A model generated the notes under the pieces. The model was not told the DNA's origin. It saw only the letters and a program-made list of their open reading frames with translations, and made no database searches. Made by a program: the position numbers and the translations under genes. A stretch of DNA of 53,359 nt from Prevotella sp. CAG:891 (GTDB taxonomy: Bacteria > Bacteroidota > Bacteroidia > Bacteroidales > Bacteroidaceae): the NCBI GenBank assembly GCA_000437675.1, contig FR901808.1, forward strand, positions 1-53,359. Reading direction: 5' to 3'. Shown here piece by piece: positions 1 through 6,861 of the stretch; positions within the stretch are counted from its first letter, which is position 1; every line of letters begins with the position of its first letter.

Positions 1-80
1 ACAGAAAGTAAGGCAGGTAGGCCTGTCTGAAACCCGGAATGCATTGTTGAATTTTACCACATGCTTTTGCGACTGAGCCG
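1..80 (-). repeat. End of dispersed TIR element A (truncated by window start)
   Basis: The reverse complement of these bases matches the first part of the copies at 13459 and 27768: it begins GGCTCAGTCGCAAAAGCATG, continues with a CTCAACAA-like stretch and a CGGGTTTCAGACAGGCCTACC-like stretch, and ends in CTTACTTTCTGT. The other end of this copy lies outside the window. No transposase gene is near it. Confidence 0.8.
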
Positions 81-122
81 AAAATAGCCTTGAAACTACT
101 GGCTTGGAACTGTAGGTATACA

Positions 123-156
123 AAAAAACCTGCAGAACACGGTTCCACAGGTTTCA
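123..156 (-). terminator. Rho-independent terminator of the small lipoprotein gene
   Basis: On the minus strand an AAACCTG...CAGGTTT stem with an inner GGAAC/GTTCT pairing is followed directly by a run of seven T residues. It lies about 65 bases beyond the stop of the 219-422 gene. Confidence 0.7.
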
Positions 157-218
157 GTTTCTCTCGTCGTTAGCGAGTTCGTTTCAGCTATATAGCCAAA
201 ACTTCTTTTTGCATAAAA

Positions 219-422
219 TTATGCGTTGGGTTCAGCAGCAGCAGAATCAGCAACAGCAGAGTCAGCAGCAGCAGAATCAGCAACGATGCTGTCGTTAGCG
301 CTGTCAGCAACTACAGAATCAGTAGCTACAGAATCAGCAGCAGCAGCGTCAGAAGTTTTGTTACCGCAAGAAGCGAAAGAGATAGCTGCGAAAGCTACGA
401 ACATGAAAACTAACTTTTTCAT
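219..422 (-). CDS. Small Ala/Asp/Ser-repeat lipoprotein
   Basis: A 67-residue protein of unknown function. I start it at 422 because MKKLVFMFVAFAA is a normal signal peptide start; an upstream in-frame Met at 476 would add 18 residues before it. The signal peptide ends in a lipobox (SFASC), so the Cys near residue 18 should be lipidated and the product anchored in the membrane. The mature part is almost wholly A, D, S and V, built from imperfect (A/V)DSx(x)A units with no aromatic or basic residues, so it is probably extended and acidic. Small lipoproteins of this kind are common in Bacteroidales and are usually annotated as hypothetical. The repeat DNA (226-350) could change length by slippage. 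A terminator follows at 123-156. Confidence 0.75.
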   Translation of the reverse strand: MKKLVFMFVAFAAISFASCGNKTSDAAAADSVATDSVVADSANDSIVADSAAADSAVADSAAAEPNA

Positions 423-658
423 TGTGTCTTTAAATTTTTTAGTAAAACAATCAATTGCCTTTTTAAAACGATGCAAAGGTACGGACTTTTTTCATCGTTC
501 CAAATTTTTCTCTGATTTTTTTGGAAAATATCTGTCGGATTTAACACTAAATATCAGTAATGATGCTGCTTGGAATGCATATATTGCAAAATGCAGTGTT
601 TGCTAGAGTCTGCTAACATTCCAAGTTTCCTCATAGTTCGAAAATCCTATTTCTTTTT

Positions 659-1408
659 TTACTGGTCGGGGTTCTCCTGGTAGCCCTGATATTTGGCAGG
701 AAGGGCCGACATGATGTCACTGTAAGCCTTTTCCATCGTTTGTTTAATATCCTCCGGGCTATTCGAAGTTGGGAATATGGGTTTGTGAATCACCAAACGC
801 ATGGGGTGGCGGTTCACAAAGTTAAGCCCAGCCATGCGCGTCAGCACGTCAAACGAACCATCAATGGTAATGGGCACCACAGGCAGTTGCAGTTCGTCGG
901 CTAATTGGAAAGCACCTTTGCGGAATTTACCCATGTGTCCGGTAAACGAGCGTGAACCTTCGGGAAACACAACCAGCGAGGTTCCCCCTTGCAGCGTTTG
1001 ACGAGCATTGTCAATGGTTTCCTTGATGGCCTTAGGTCCCGATTTATCAACAAAGATGTGTTTGGCCTTGTAGCAAGCATAGCCAACGAGCGGCATACGG
1101 CGCAGCGCCTTTTTCATCATCCATTTAAAGTTACGGCCCAAATAGCCATAAATCAGGAAGATGTCCATAGGTCCCTGGTGATTGGCCACAAATACGTAGC
1201 TTTGGTGATGGTCGATGTTTTCGCGGCCTTCAACGTGGATAGGCAACAGCAGCACGCGGCACACCACCTTCGACCATATTTTTCCCGGATAGTATCCCCA
1301 GAAGTGTGCATTGAAAATGCCACCGATACTGGTGATAAGCGCCGTTAGAATAGTCGATACCAGCACAACCGGAAAGGCTATGAATAGTTGGTAAACTTTA
1401 TAGAGCAT
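659..1408 (-). CDS. plsC: 1-acyl-sn-glycerol-3-phosphate acyltransferase (PlsC family)
   Basis: Transfers an acyl chain to lysophosphatidic acid to give phosphatidic acid, the second acylation of phospholipid synthesis at the inner membrane. The 249-residue protein has one hydrophobic segment (about residues 8-30), the catalytic HX4D block NHQGPMD (76-82) and the acceptor-binding motif FPEGSRS (148-154). These two motifs in this order define the LPLAT/AGPAT family. Length is normal for bacterial PlsC. It is the last gene of a minus-strand run: pyrC ends 39 bases upstream, and the mannose synthase precedes pyrC. Other LPLAT enzymes, such as lyso-ornithine lipid acyltransferases, share these motifs, so the exact acceptor is inferred. 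Confidence 0.88.
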   Translation of the reverse strand: MLYKVYQLFIAFPVVLVSTILTALITSIGGIFNAHFWGYYPGKIWSKVVCRVLLLPIHVEGRENIDHHQSYVFVANHQGPMDIFLIYGYLGRNFKWMMKKALRRMPLVGYACYKAKHIFVDKSGPKAIKETIDNARQTLQGGTSLVVFPEGSRSFTGHMGKFRKGAFQLADELQLPVVPITIDGSFDVLTRMAGLNFVNRHPMRLVIHKPIFPTSNSPEDIKQTMEKAYSDIMSALPAKYQGYQENPDQ

Positions 1409-1447
1409 GATTAAGATAAAATAGAAGAAATACTTTTTGAATACCTA

Positions 1448-2788
1448 TTAGCGGTTATAGCTTACAGCCTGTCCACGATACTTTTCATCGGTAACGTGGC
1501 CACGATTGTAAATAGGGAATCCGTTGCAGAAAGTACGTTCCACACGCCATCTGAAAGTGTGACCTTCGAGTGGACTCCAATTACATTTGCTCTGAATGCG
1601 GTTAGGCGTAAGTGTCCAAGGCATATTGGGGCGCACCATCACAATGTCTGCTTTGTATCCTTCGCGTAGGAAACCGCGATTCTCAATTTGCAGCAAATCG
1701 GCCGGATTGTGACACATCAGCTGTACCAGTCGCTCAATAGTAAGTATACCCTTGTCGACCAGTTCGAGCATCGACACCAGCGAGAACTGAATGATGGGCA
1801 TGCCCGAAGTAGCTTTTAGGCAACCACCCATTTTTTCTTTCAACCGGTGAGGAGCGTGGTCAGTACCTACGGTCAGAATTTGTCCGGTGTTAAGGGCTGC
1901 ACGCAGTGCATCGCGGTCGGCTACCGATTTGATGGCAGGGTTCACTTTGATGCGCGTTCCCAGACGGGCATAATCTTCGTCGCAGAACAGTAAGTGACCG
2001 ACGCAAGCTTCAGCTGTAATCAGCGGATTGTTGTCGGTGAACAGTTCCAGTTCGCGTGCGGTCGACAAGTGTGCCACATGCAGTCGCGCTCCGCTTTCGC
2101 GTGCCAGTTTCACAGCCAAAGCCGTCGATTCGTAGCACACGTCGGCATTGCGTATTTCGGCGTGATGAATCACGTCGGGGTCCTTGCCATACGCCTCTTG
2201 AATGCGTTTAGCATTTTCAGCAATCAGCTGCGAGTTTTCGCAATGCGTGACGATAGGCAGAGGTGAATGTTCGAAAATAGCCTGCAGAGCCCGTTCATTG
2301 TCCACAAGCATATTACCCGTCGAAGCCCCCATAAAAAGTTTGACGCCCGCAATTTTTCGGCAGTTCAGTCGTTCCAGCTCGTAAGCGTTTCCAGCCGTAG
2401 CTCCAAAGAAGAAACCATAGTTAACCACACTTTTTTGAGCAGCAATGCGGCATTTTTCGTCAAAGGCCTCCATCGTAGTGGTTTGGGGCACGCAGTTCGG
2501 CATATCGAACACCGTAGTCACACCGCCTGCAGCCGCAGCCCGGCTTTCAGAGCAGAAATCGCCCTTCTGTGTCAGTCCCGGATCGCGGAAGTGTACGTGA
2601 GTATCGATGATACCCGGTAAGAGGTAGCATCCCGAGGCATCAATTACTTCGTCAACTGGAATGGCGGGTTGTGCGTCCACTTCCTCGATGATTTCCTCGA
2701 TGCGGTCGTCTTCAATAATCAGTGTGCCGATAAAGCGGCGTCCTTCATTGATTAAAGTTGCGTTTTTGAGTTGAATGCGAAAGTGCAT
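1448..2788 (-). CDS. pyrC: Dihydroorotase
   Basis: Catalyses the reversible cyclisation of N-carbamoyl-aspartate to dihydroorotate in pyrimidine synthesis. The 446-residue amidohydrolase shows the metal-binding HxH in DTHVHFRDPG (residues 62-71), the Lys of AGVKLFMGAS (about 150) expected to be carbamylated, a His in THCEN, a second His in HVAHLST, and the catalytic Asp in GTDHAPH (about 313). Length and motifs fit the class I (long) dihydroorotases. It lies between the polyprenol-mannose synthase (62 bases upstream) and plsC (39 bases downstream) on the same strand, so the three are probably cotranscribed. Allantoinases are related, but the RDPG motif favours dihydroorotase. Confidence 0.93.
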   Translation of the reverse strand: MHFRIQLKNATLINEGRRFIGTLIIEDDRIEEIIEEVDAQPAIPVDEVIDASGCYLLPGIIDTHVHFRDPGLTQKGDFCSESRAAAAGGVTTVFDMPNCVPQTTTMEAFDEKCRIAAQKSVVNYGFFFGATAGNAYELERLNCRKIAGVKLFMGASTGNMLVDNERALQAIFEHSPLPIVTHCENSQLIAENAKRIQEAYGKDPDVIHHAEIRNADVCYESTALAVKLARESGARLHVAHLSTARELELFTDNNPLITAEACVGHLLFCDEDYARLGTRIKVNPAIKSVADRDALRAALNTGQILTVGTDHAPHRLKEKMGGCLKATSGMPIIQFSLVSMLELVDKGILTIERLVQLMCHNPADLLQIENRGFLREGYKADIVMVRPNMPWTLTPNRIQSKCNWSPLEGHTFRWRVERTFCNGFPIYNRGHVTDEKYRGQAVSYNR

Positions 2789-2850
2789 AGCTGTTTTGTG
2801 TTGTATGTGTTTAGCAGAATATTATTTGGAGTATACAAACGGCAAATTTA

Positions 2851-3600
2851 TCAGCAGCGCGGTTTGATTTTTCCTGTGAGTGCATACCATCTCAGGCGCA
2901 TCACGCCGAACAAAGCCTCGCTGAAGATGCCACCGCTCATTTTGCTGGTACCGAGTTGACGGTTTACAAAAATCACAGGCACCTCTTTTACCTTGAAGCC
3001 CAATTTGTAGGCCGTGAATTTCATTTCAATTTGGAAAGCATATCCCTTGAAGTGGATGGCATCCAGGTTGATGGTTTCAAGTACACGGCGTCGGTAACAT
3101 TTAAATCCAGCAGTAGTATCATGAATAGGCACACCCGTAACCATTCTCACATACTTCGAAGCATAGTAGCTCATCAGCACACGTCCCATAGGCCAGTTCA
3201 CCACATTCACGCCGCTCACATAGCGCGAACCGATAGCCACATCGTAGCCCTCTTTGGCGCAGGCATTGTAAAGGCGCGGCAAGTCTTTGGGGTCGTGGCT
3301 AAAGTCGGCATCCATTTCGAACACATAGTCATAGCCCTGTTCGATGGCCCACTTGAAACCTGCAATGTAAGCCGTACCCAATCCTAATTTACCTTTGCGT
3401 TCAATCAAGTGTATTTCGTTCTTGAATTCATCAGCCATCAGTCGTTTCACGATAGCAGCCGTTCCGTCGGGCGAACCATCGTCAATAATCAGGATGTGAA
3501 ACGCATGCTCCTCCAGTGCCAGTACGGCACGGATGATGCTTTCGATGTTTTCCTTTTCGTTGTAAGTAGGTATAATAACAATGCTGTCGCTTTTTTCCAT
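2851..3600 (-). CDS. Polyprenol monophosphomannose synthase (GT2, DPM1-like)
   Basis: A 249-residue GT-A glycosyltransferase that should transfer mannose, or a related sugar, from a nucleotide sugar to a polyprenyl phosphate carrier at the inner membrane. Seen: the family 2 start VIIPTYNEKENIE (8-20), DDGSPDGT, the metal-binding DADFSHDP, and a conserved late segment NRQLGTSKMSGGIF typical of DPM1-like enzymes. I begin at Met 3600, because the signature starts seven residues later; an in-frame Met at 3648 would add 16 residues. No C-terminal membrane domain is present, as in the short DPM1 type. It heads the run with pyrC and plsC. A -7 promoter match lies in the palindromic repeat at 3726. 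The donor sugar is inferred from the family. Confidence 0.85.
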   Translation of the reverse strand: MEKSDSIVIIPTYNEKENIESIIRAVLALEEHAFHILIIDDGSPDGTAAIVKRLMADEFKNEIHLIERKGKLGLGTAYIAGFKWAIEQGYDYVFEMDADFSHDPKDLPRLYNACAKEGYDVAIGSRYVSGVNVVNWPMGRVLMSYYASKYVRMVTGVPIHDTTAGFKCYRRRVLETINLDAIHFKGYAFQIEMKFTAYKLGFKVKEVPVIFVNRQLGTSKMSGGIFSEALFGVMRLRWYALTGKIKPRC

Positions 3601-3725
3601 GTGTAATAATTTGGTGAAGAGTAAATACTGTTTTTTGAAATCGGACAAGAGTAGACCGGAGTTCCAAAAGGGTCATTTTTAGCTAAAACATCCGGTTGGT
3701 TTGCGCACCGGTTGCTTAGCTTAGT

Positions 3726-3734
3726 GCAAATATA
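3726..3734 (-). promoter_or_regulatory. -7 promoter box for the mannose synthase-pyrC-plsC run, inside repeat P
   Basis: On the minus strand the repeat ends in TATATTTGC, a match to the Bacteroidota -7 consensus TAnnTTTGY. TTGG stands 19 bases upstream of it, one change from the -33 TTTG. Transcription would start near 3719, giving a leader of about 120 bases. Confidence 0.45.
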
Positions 3735-3836
3735 GTGAAAGGTGAGAGCATAGCCAAGTTGAAGACGCAGTTTTCAACTTGGCTATGCCGAACCGCCTCC
3801 TATATTCTTCAAATATAGTGAAAGGTGAGCGCATGG
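3726..3836. repeat. Palindromic repeat P (one full copy plus a left half)
   Basis: The outer ends are AATATAGTGAAAGG on the left and CCTCCTATATT on the right. The centre is a perfect 15-bp stem (3749-3763 with 3773-3787) around a 9-base loop. From 3811 the left half starts again and stops at about 3836. Related copies or halves lie at 13311, 13396, 13819, 14874 and 24490. The class resembles REP-like palindromes scattered through Bacteroidales genomes. Confidence 0.8.
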
Positions 3837-4016
3837 TTAAGTAGCCTTTTGCCCATTATTTGGCAAATGAAACATTTTTGCACCACAGAAATCCACGTAA
3901 TGAGGCAAAAAATTGTAACTTTGGCGAGAAGTATTTAACGATTACACATATATATAATAAAATAGGTGTCCGAGCCCATTGATCGGACAGCTGTCTGTTA
4001 TACACAGCTATAAAGT

Positions 4017-4865
4017 ATGAGACTGGTAAAAATGATCGGCGGACTGGGAAACCAGATGTTTATATACGCATTTTATTTACAAATGCGCAAACGCTTCAGC
4101 AATGTACGCATCGATTTAACCGACATGATGCACTACAATGTGCATTACGGTTATGAATTGCATAAAGTGTTTGGCTTGCCCCGTACGGAATTCTGCATGA
4201 ACCAACCCCTAAAGAAAGTGCTTGAGTTCCTCTTTTTCCGTACCATTGTTGAGCGTAAACAGCATGGTCGCATGGAGCCCTACACATGCCAATACGTTTG
4301 GCCGTTGGTCTATTTCAAAGGTTTTTATCAGTCTGAACGCTATTTCAGCGAGGTGAAAGACGAGGTGCGTGAATGTTTCACCTTTAATCCCGCTTTGGCC
4401 AATCGTTCATCCCAACAAATGATGGAGCAGATACAAAACGACCCACAGGCCGTGTCCATTCATATTCGTCGAGGCGATTATCTGAATCCGAAACACTACG
4501 ATACCATCGGTTGCATTTGTCAGTTGCCCTACTACAAGCATGCTGTCAGCGAAATCAAGAAGTACGTAAGTAATCCGCACTTCTACGTTTTTTCCGAAGA
4601 TTTGGATTGGGTAAAAGCCAATCTGCCCCTTGAAAATGCCCAATACATCGATTGGAACAAAGGAGCCGACAGCTGGCAGGACATGATGCTTATGAGCTGT
4701 TGCAAACACCACATTATTTGCAACAGTACCTTCAGCTGGTGGGCAGCCTGGCTCAATCCGTCGGTCGAAAAAACAGTTATCATGCCCGAACAATGGACAA
4801 GCCGGCAAGACAGTGTCGACTTCGTGGCATCGTGCGGCCGCTGGGTCAGAGTCAAAACCGAGTGA
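4017..4865 (+). CDS. Alpha-1,2-fucosyltransferase-like glycosyltransferase (GT11)
   Basis: A 282-residue glycosyltransferase expected to move L-fucose from GDP-fucose to a terminal sugar, most likely on a surface glycan or LPS O-chain. Seen: the family 11 N-terminal motif MIGGLGNQMF (6-15), the GDP-fucose binding motif HIRRGDY at about residue 150, and a late STFSWWAAWL segment, all in the usual order. Length is normal for bacterial GT11. It is the first of two plus-strand glycosyltransferases and is divergent from the mannose synthase. A weak promoter match (TAACTTTGG at about 3915) lies upstream. No GDP-fucose synthesis genes lie in the window. The linkage is inferred from the family. Confidence 0.88.
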   Translation: MRLVKMIGGLGNQMFIYAFYLQMRKRFSNVRIDLTDMMHYNVHYGYELHKVFGLPRTEFCMNQPLKKVLEFLFFRTIVERKQHGRMEPYTCQYVWPLVYFKGFYQSERYFSEVKDEVRECFTFNPALANRSSQQMMEQIQNDPQAVSIHIRRGDYLNPKHYDTIGCICQLPYYKHAVSEIKKYVSNPHFYVFSEDLDWVKANLPLENAQYIDWNKGADSWQDMMLMSCCKHHIICNSTFSWWAAWLNPSVEKTVIMPEQWTSRQDSVDFVASCGRWVRVKTE

Positions 4866-4945
4866 TAAACCGATGTTTTTTTTTGACAGCAAGGAAATCG
4901 CAATCTTCAGAACCGCTTCGCAATTTACGATTAAAGCAAAACACA

Positions 4946-5845
4946 ATGAGCACAAGTTTGGTAACTAAAATACTCAGGGCAGTGGCCGATTTACCCCAAA
5001 GTTTCCGTCGGACGCCCAATCCGCGCATCGTCATGACCTTGTTGGTAAAAAATGAGGAAGACATGATAGAACGCCATTTGCAGTATCACAAGCAAATGGG
5101 TGTGGATGCCTTTATCGTAACCGACAATAATTCAACCGACCATACGCCCGAAATTCTGGCACGCTATGTAAAGAAAGGATGGATTGTTGAGGTGATAGAA
5201 GAAAAATCGAGTGGATACGAACAAAAAAAGTGGGTCGACCGCATGGCATGGTTGGCCAAAACTAAGTATCATGCCGATTGGATTATCAATGCCGATGCCG
5301 ATGAGTTTTGGTACGCTCCTTCGGGCAATTTGAAAAATGAGTTGGGCCAAACTGACCGCAATGTGCTCAGATGTTGCCTTTACAACATGCTTCCCGACGA
5401 TGCGCGTCCCTATTGGCAGTGGGATAAACGAGTGTTGCCCATACCGCAGCCCAATGATTACAACCTGTCGCCTTATTCCATTTACGGACGTTACACCTAC
5501 AAAGTGGCACACCGCGCAGCCGGTTATTTGCAGATTTCGATGGGTAATCACAAAGTGGCCATGTTCCCGAAAAAGCAGGCAAATGCTACCATCTATATCT
5601 ATCACTTCACCATTCGAGGCCGCGAACAGTTCTTGCAAAAGATGATCAATGGCGGACGTGAACTCGAAACGCACAAAGGACGGCATGGCGGCCGACACTG
5701 GCGCTATTTTTATGAACTCTACAAACAAGGAAAACTGGAAGAAGAGTACGACCGCGTTGTCGGAAACAATGTTTACGATCGCTTGGTAACCGAAGGCTAC
5801 ATTCGCCAAGATACCACGCTGGCCGACTTTTTAAGTAAGATGTAA
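4946..5845 (+). CDS. Glycosyltransferase of the GT2-like family (Glyco_tranf_2_4 type)
   Basis: A 299-residue protein. The start at 4946 (MSTSLVTK) is chosen because further in-frame reading upstream would run through the fucosyltransferase gene in another frame. Seen: MTLLVKNEEDMIERHL at about 30-45, a donor-binding DNNSTDHTP, and NADADEFW at about 118, the DxD-like motif expected to hold the metal and nucleotide sugar. This pattern fits cytoplasmic glycosyltransferases of the Glyco_tranf_2_4 group, often found in LPS and capsule clusters. It follows the GT11 gene by 80 bases, so the two probably act on one glycan. Donor and acceptor are unknown. Confidence 0.8.
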   Translation: MSTSLVTKILRAVADLPQSFRRTPNPRIVMTLLVKNEEDMIERHLQYHKQMGVDAFIVTDNNSTDHTPEILARYVKKGWIVEVIEEKSSGYEQKKWVDRMAWLAKTKYHADWIINADADEFWYAPSGNLKNELGQTDRNVLRCCLYNMLPDDARPYWQWDKRVLPIPQPNDYNLSPYSIYGRYTYKVAHRAAGYLQISMGNHKVAMFPKKQANATIYIYHFTIRGREQFLQKMINGGRELETHKGRHGGRHWRYFYELYKQGKLEEEYDRVVGNNVYDRLVTEGYIRQDTTLADFLSKM

Positions 5846-5874
5846 ATCCAACTCTTTCAAAGTTGTTTACACGA

Positions 5875-5935
5875 TAATCGGAGGTTTTGAAGTCGCGGTG
5901 TTCCTAAGGAATATCTGGATTTCAAAACCTCCGAT
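5875..5935. terminator. Hairpin between convergent genes
   Basis: Perfect 16-bp arms (AATCGGAGGTTTTGAA at 5875-5890 and its complement at 5920-5935) enclose a second small hairpin, TTCCTAAGGAA. It sits between the plus-strand glycosyltransferase and the minus-strand lipoprotein and could end both transcripts. The T tracts are weak. Confidence 0.6.
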
Positions 5936-5975
5936 TGTTTGTAATGTCTGATTATTTCTTTCCTCCCTTCTTTCC

Positions 5976-6719
5976 TTATCGATGGTACTCACTGGGCGAT
6001 TTCACAAGAATCACCTTCAGCTGCTCATCGGCCAGCATACGGCGGTTGTGCGGAAAGAACAGCATGCCCAATTCTGTAGTGCGGTGTTTCCACGTCAGCA
6101 AGTCGATGTCGCGATGCAGTTTTTCGTGAATATCGGCATACCACCAACCAGGAAACGAAAGGGCACATACTTTGTGCGAATCGGCCACGCGCTGCAAATG
6201 CGCAATGCACGTGTCAATGGCTTCGTCGTCGAGTTTCGAAGGCTTCGGAAAATCCACATAGTACGAAGTGTAGAATCCCGCCTGTGTAAAATGCGCCAAA
6301 GCATTCAGGTTGCGCGTTTCTACGATAAAGTGCCGACGCGGAATGGCATACTTCTGGCACAGTTGTTCCAGTCGGTTTCGTGCAGCCTTCATGTTGTGTT
6401 CATTCAGGTTTTTAATATCGAGCCACACACTGTCGGAATCCGTTTTGATGGAATGCAAGTAAGCATCGAGCGAAAGGTGAAAGGTAGTGTCAGCATCGTG
6501 CGTCACATCAAACGTACCCGTTTTTTCGCGGTAAACCAAGTCTATTTCATAGTTCGGGAAACGTGCCTCTTTCTCTTCCATTTTCTCCAGCGAATTAGTG
6601 CGGTGCAGCCATAGTTTGTCCTGGTATTCGCCCAATTGGCAGCAAACTAATGAAATCCAAATGGTTAGCGATGCCAGCAACGCAGTGGCACATTTCAGCA
6701 TTATCGAAGGAATTTTCAT
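5976..6719 (-). CDS. Putative lipoprotein, phosphodiesterase-like fold (tentative)
   Basis: A 247-residue protein with a hydrophobic N-terminus (residues 11-25) ending SLVCC, so Cys26 or Cys27 is a likely lipidation site. The body reads like a TIM-barrel phosphodiesterase: HRTNSLEKM, YEIDLVYREKTGTFDVTHD and VWLDIKNLNEHN recall the early strands of glycerophosphodiester phosphodiesterase and FAM151-like proteins, in which His, Glu and Asp at these places bind metal. I do not see a complete GDPD active-site set, so function is open. Neighbours do not help: a convergent glycosyltransferase lies downstream, and murF/alr ends upstream behind a terminator, so it is probably transcribed alone. Confidence 0.6.
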   Translation of the reverse strand: MKIPSIMLKCATALLASLTIWISLVCCQLGEYQDKLWLHRTNSLEKMEEKEARFPNYEIDLVYREKTGTFDVTHDADTTFHLSLDAYLHSIKTDSDSVWLDIKNLNEHNMKAARNRLEQLCQKYAIPRRHFIVETRNLNALAHFTQAGFYTSYYVDFPKPSKLDDEAIDTCIAHLQRVADSHKVCALSFPGWWYADIHEKLHRDIDLLTWKHRTTELGMLFFPHNRRMLADEQLKVILVKSPSEYHR

Positions 6720-6772
6720 AACAAAAAGTGCGGAAAAATAAGCGTGTGCGAAAAAGTGTGTTTATTTTTTGA

Positions 6773-6816
6773 AAACGGACAGTAATCTTGAATCAGTCAA
6801 GGTTTACTGTCCGTTT
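6773..6816 (-). terminator. Terminator of murF/alr
   Basis: The 13-base arms AAACGGACAGTAA and TTACTGTCCGTTT enclose an inner CTTGA/TCAAG pair. On the minus strand the stem is followed by a T-containing stretch. It separates murF/alr from the lipoprotein gene. Confidence 0.7.
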
Positions 6817-6861
6817 ACTTTATGTTTGAATGCAAGTTGTGTAAATAATCAGTCAGTTTCT

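Noticed and set aside
226..606. Plus-strand 126-residue frame over the small lipoprotein gene
   Set aside because: It is the antisense reading of the DSA repeat; the minus-strand frame has a proper lipoprotein signal.
4652..4945. Longer start for the second glycosyltransferase
   Set aside because: The extra 98 residues would overlap the fucosyltransferase gene in another frame and carry no family features.
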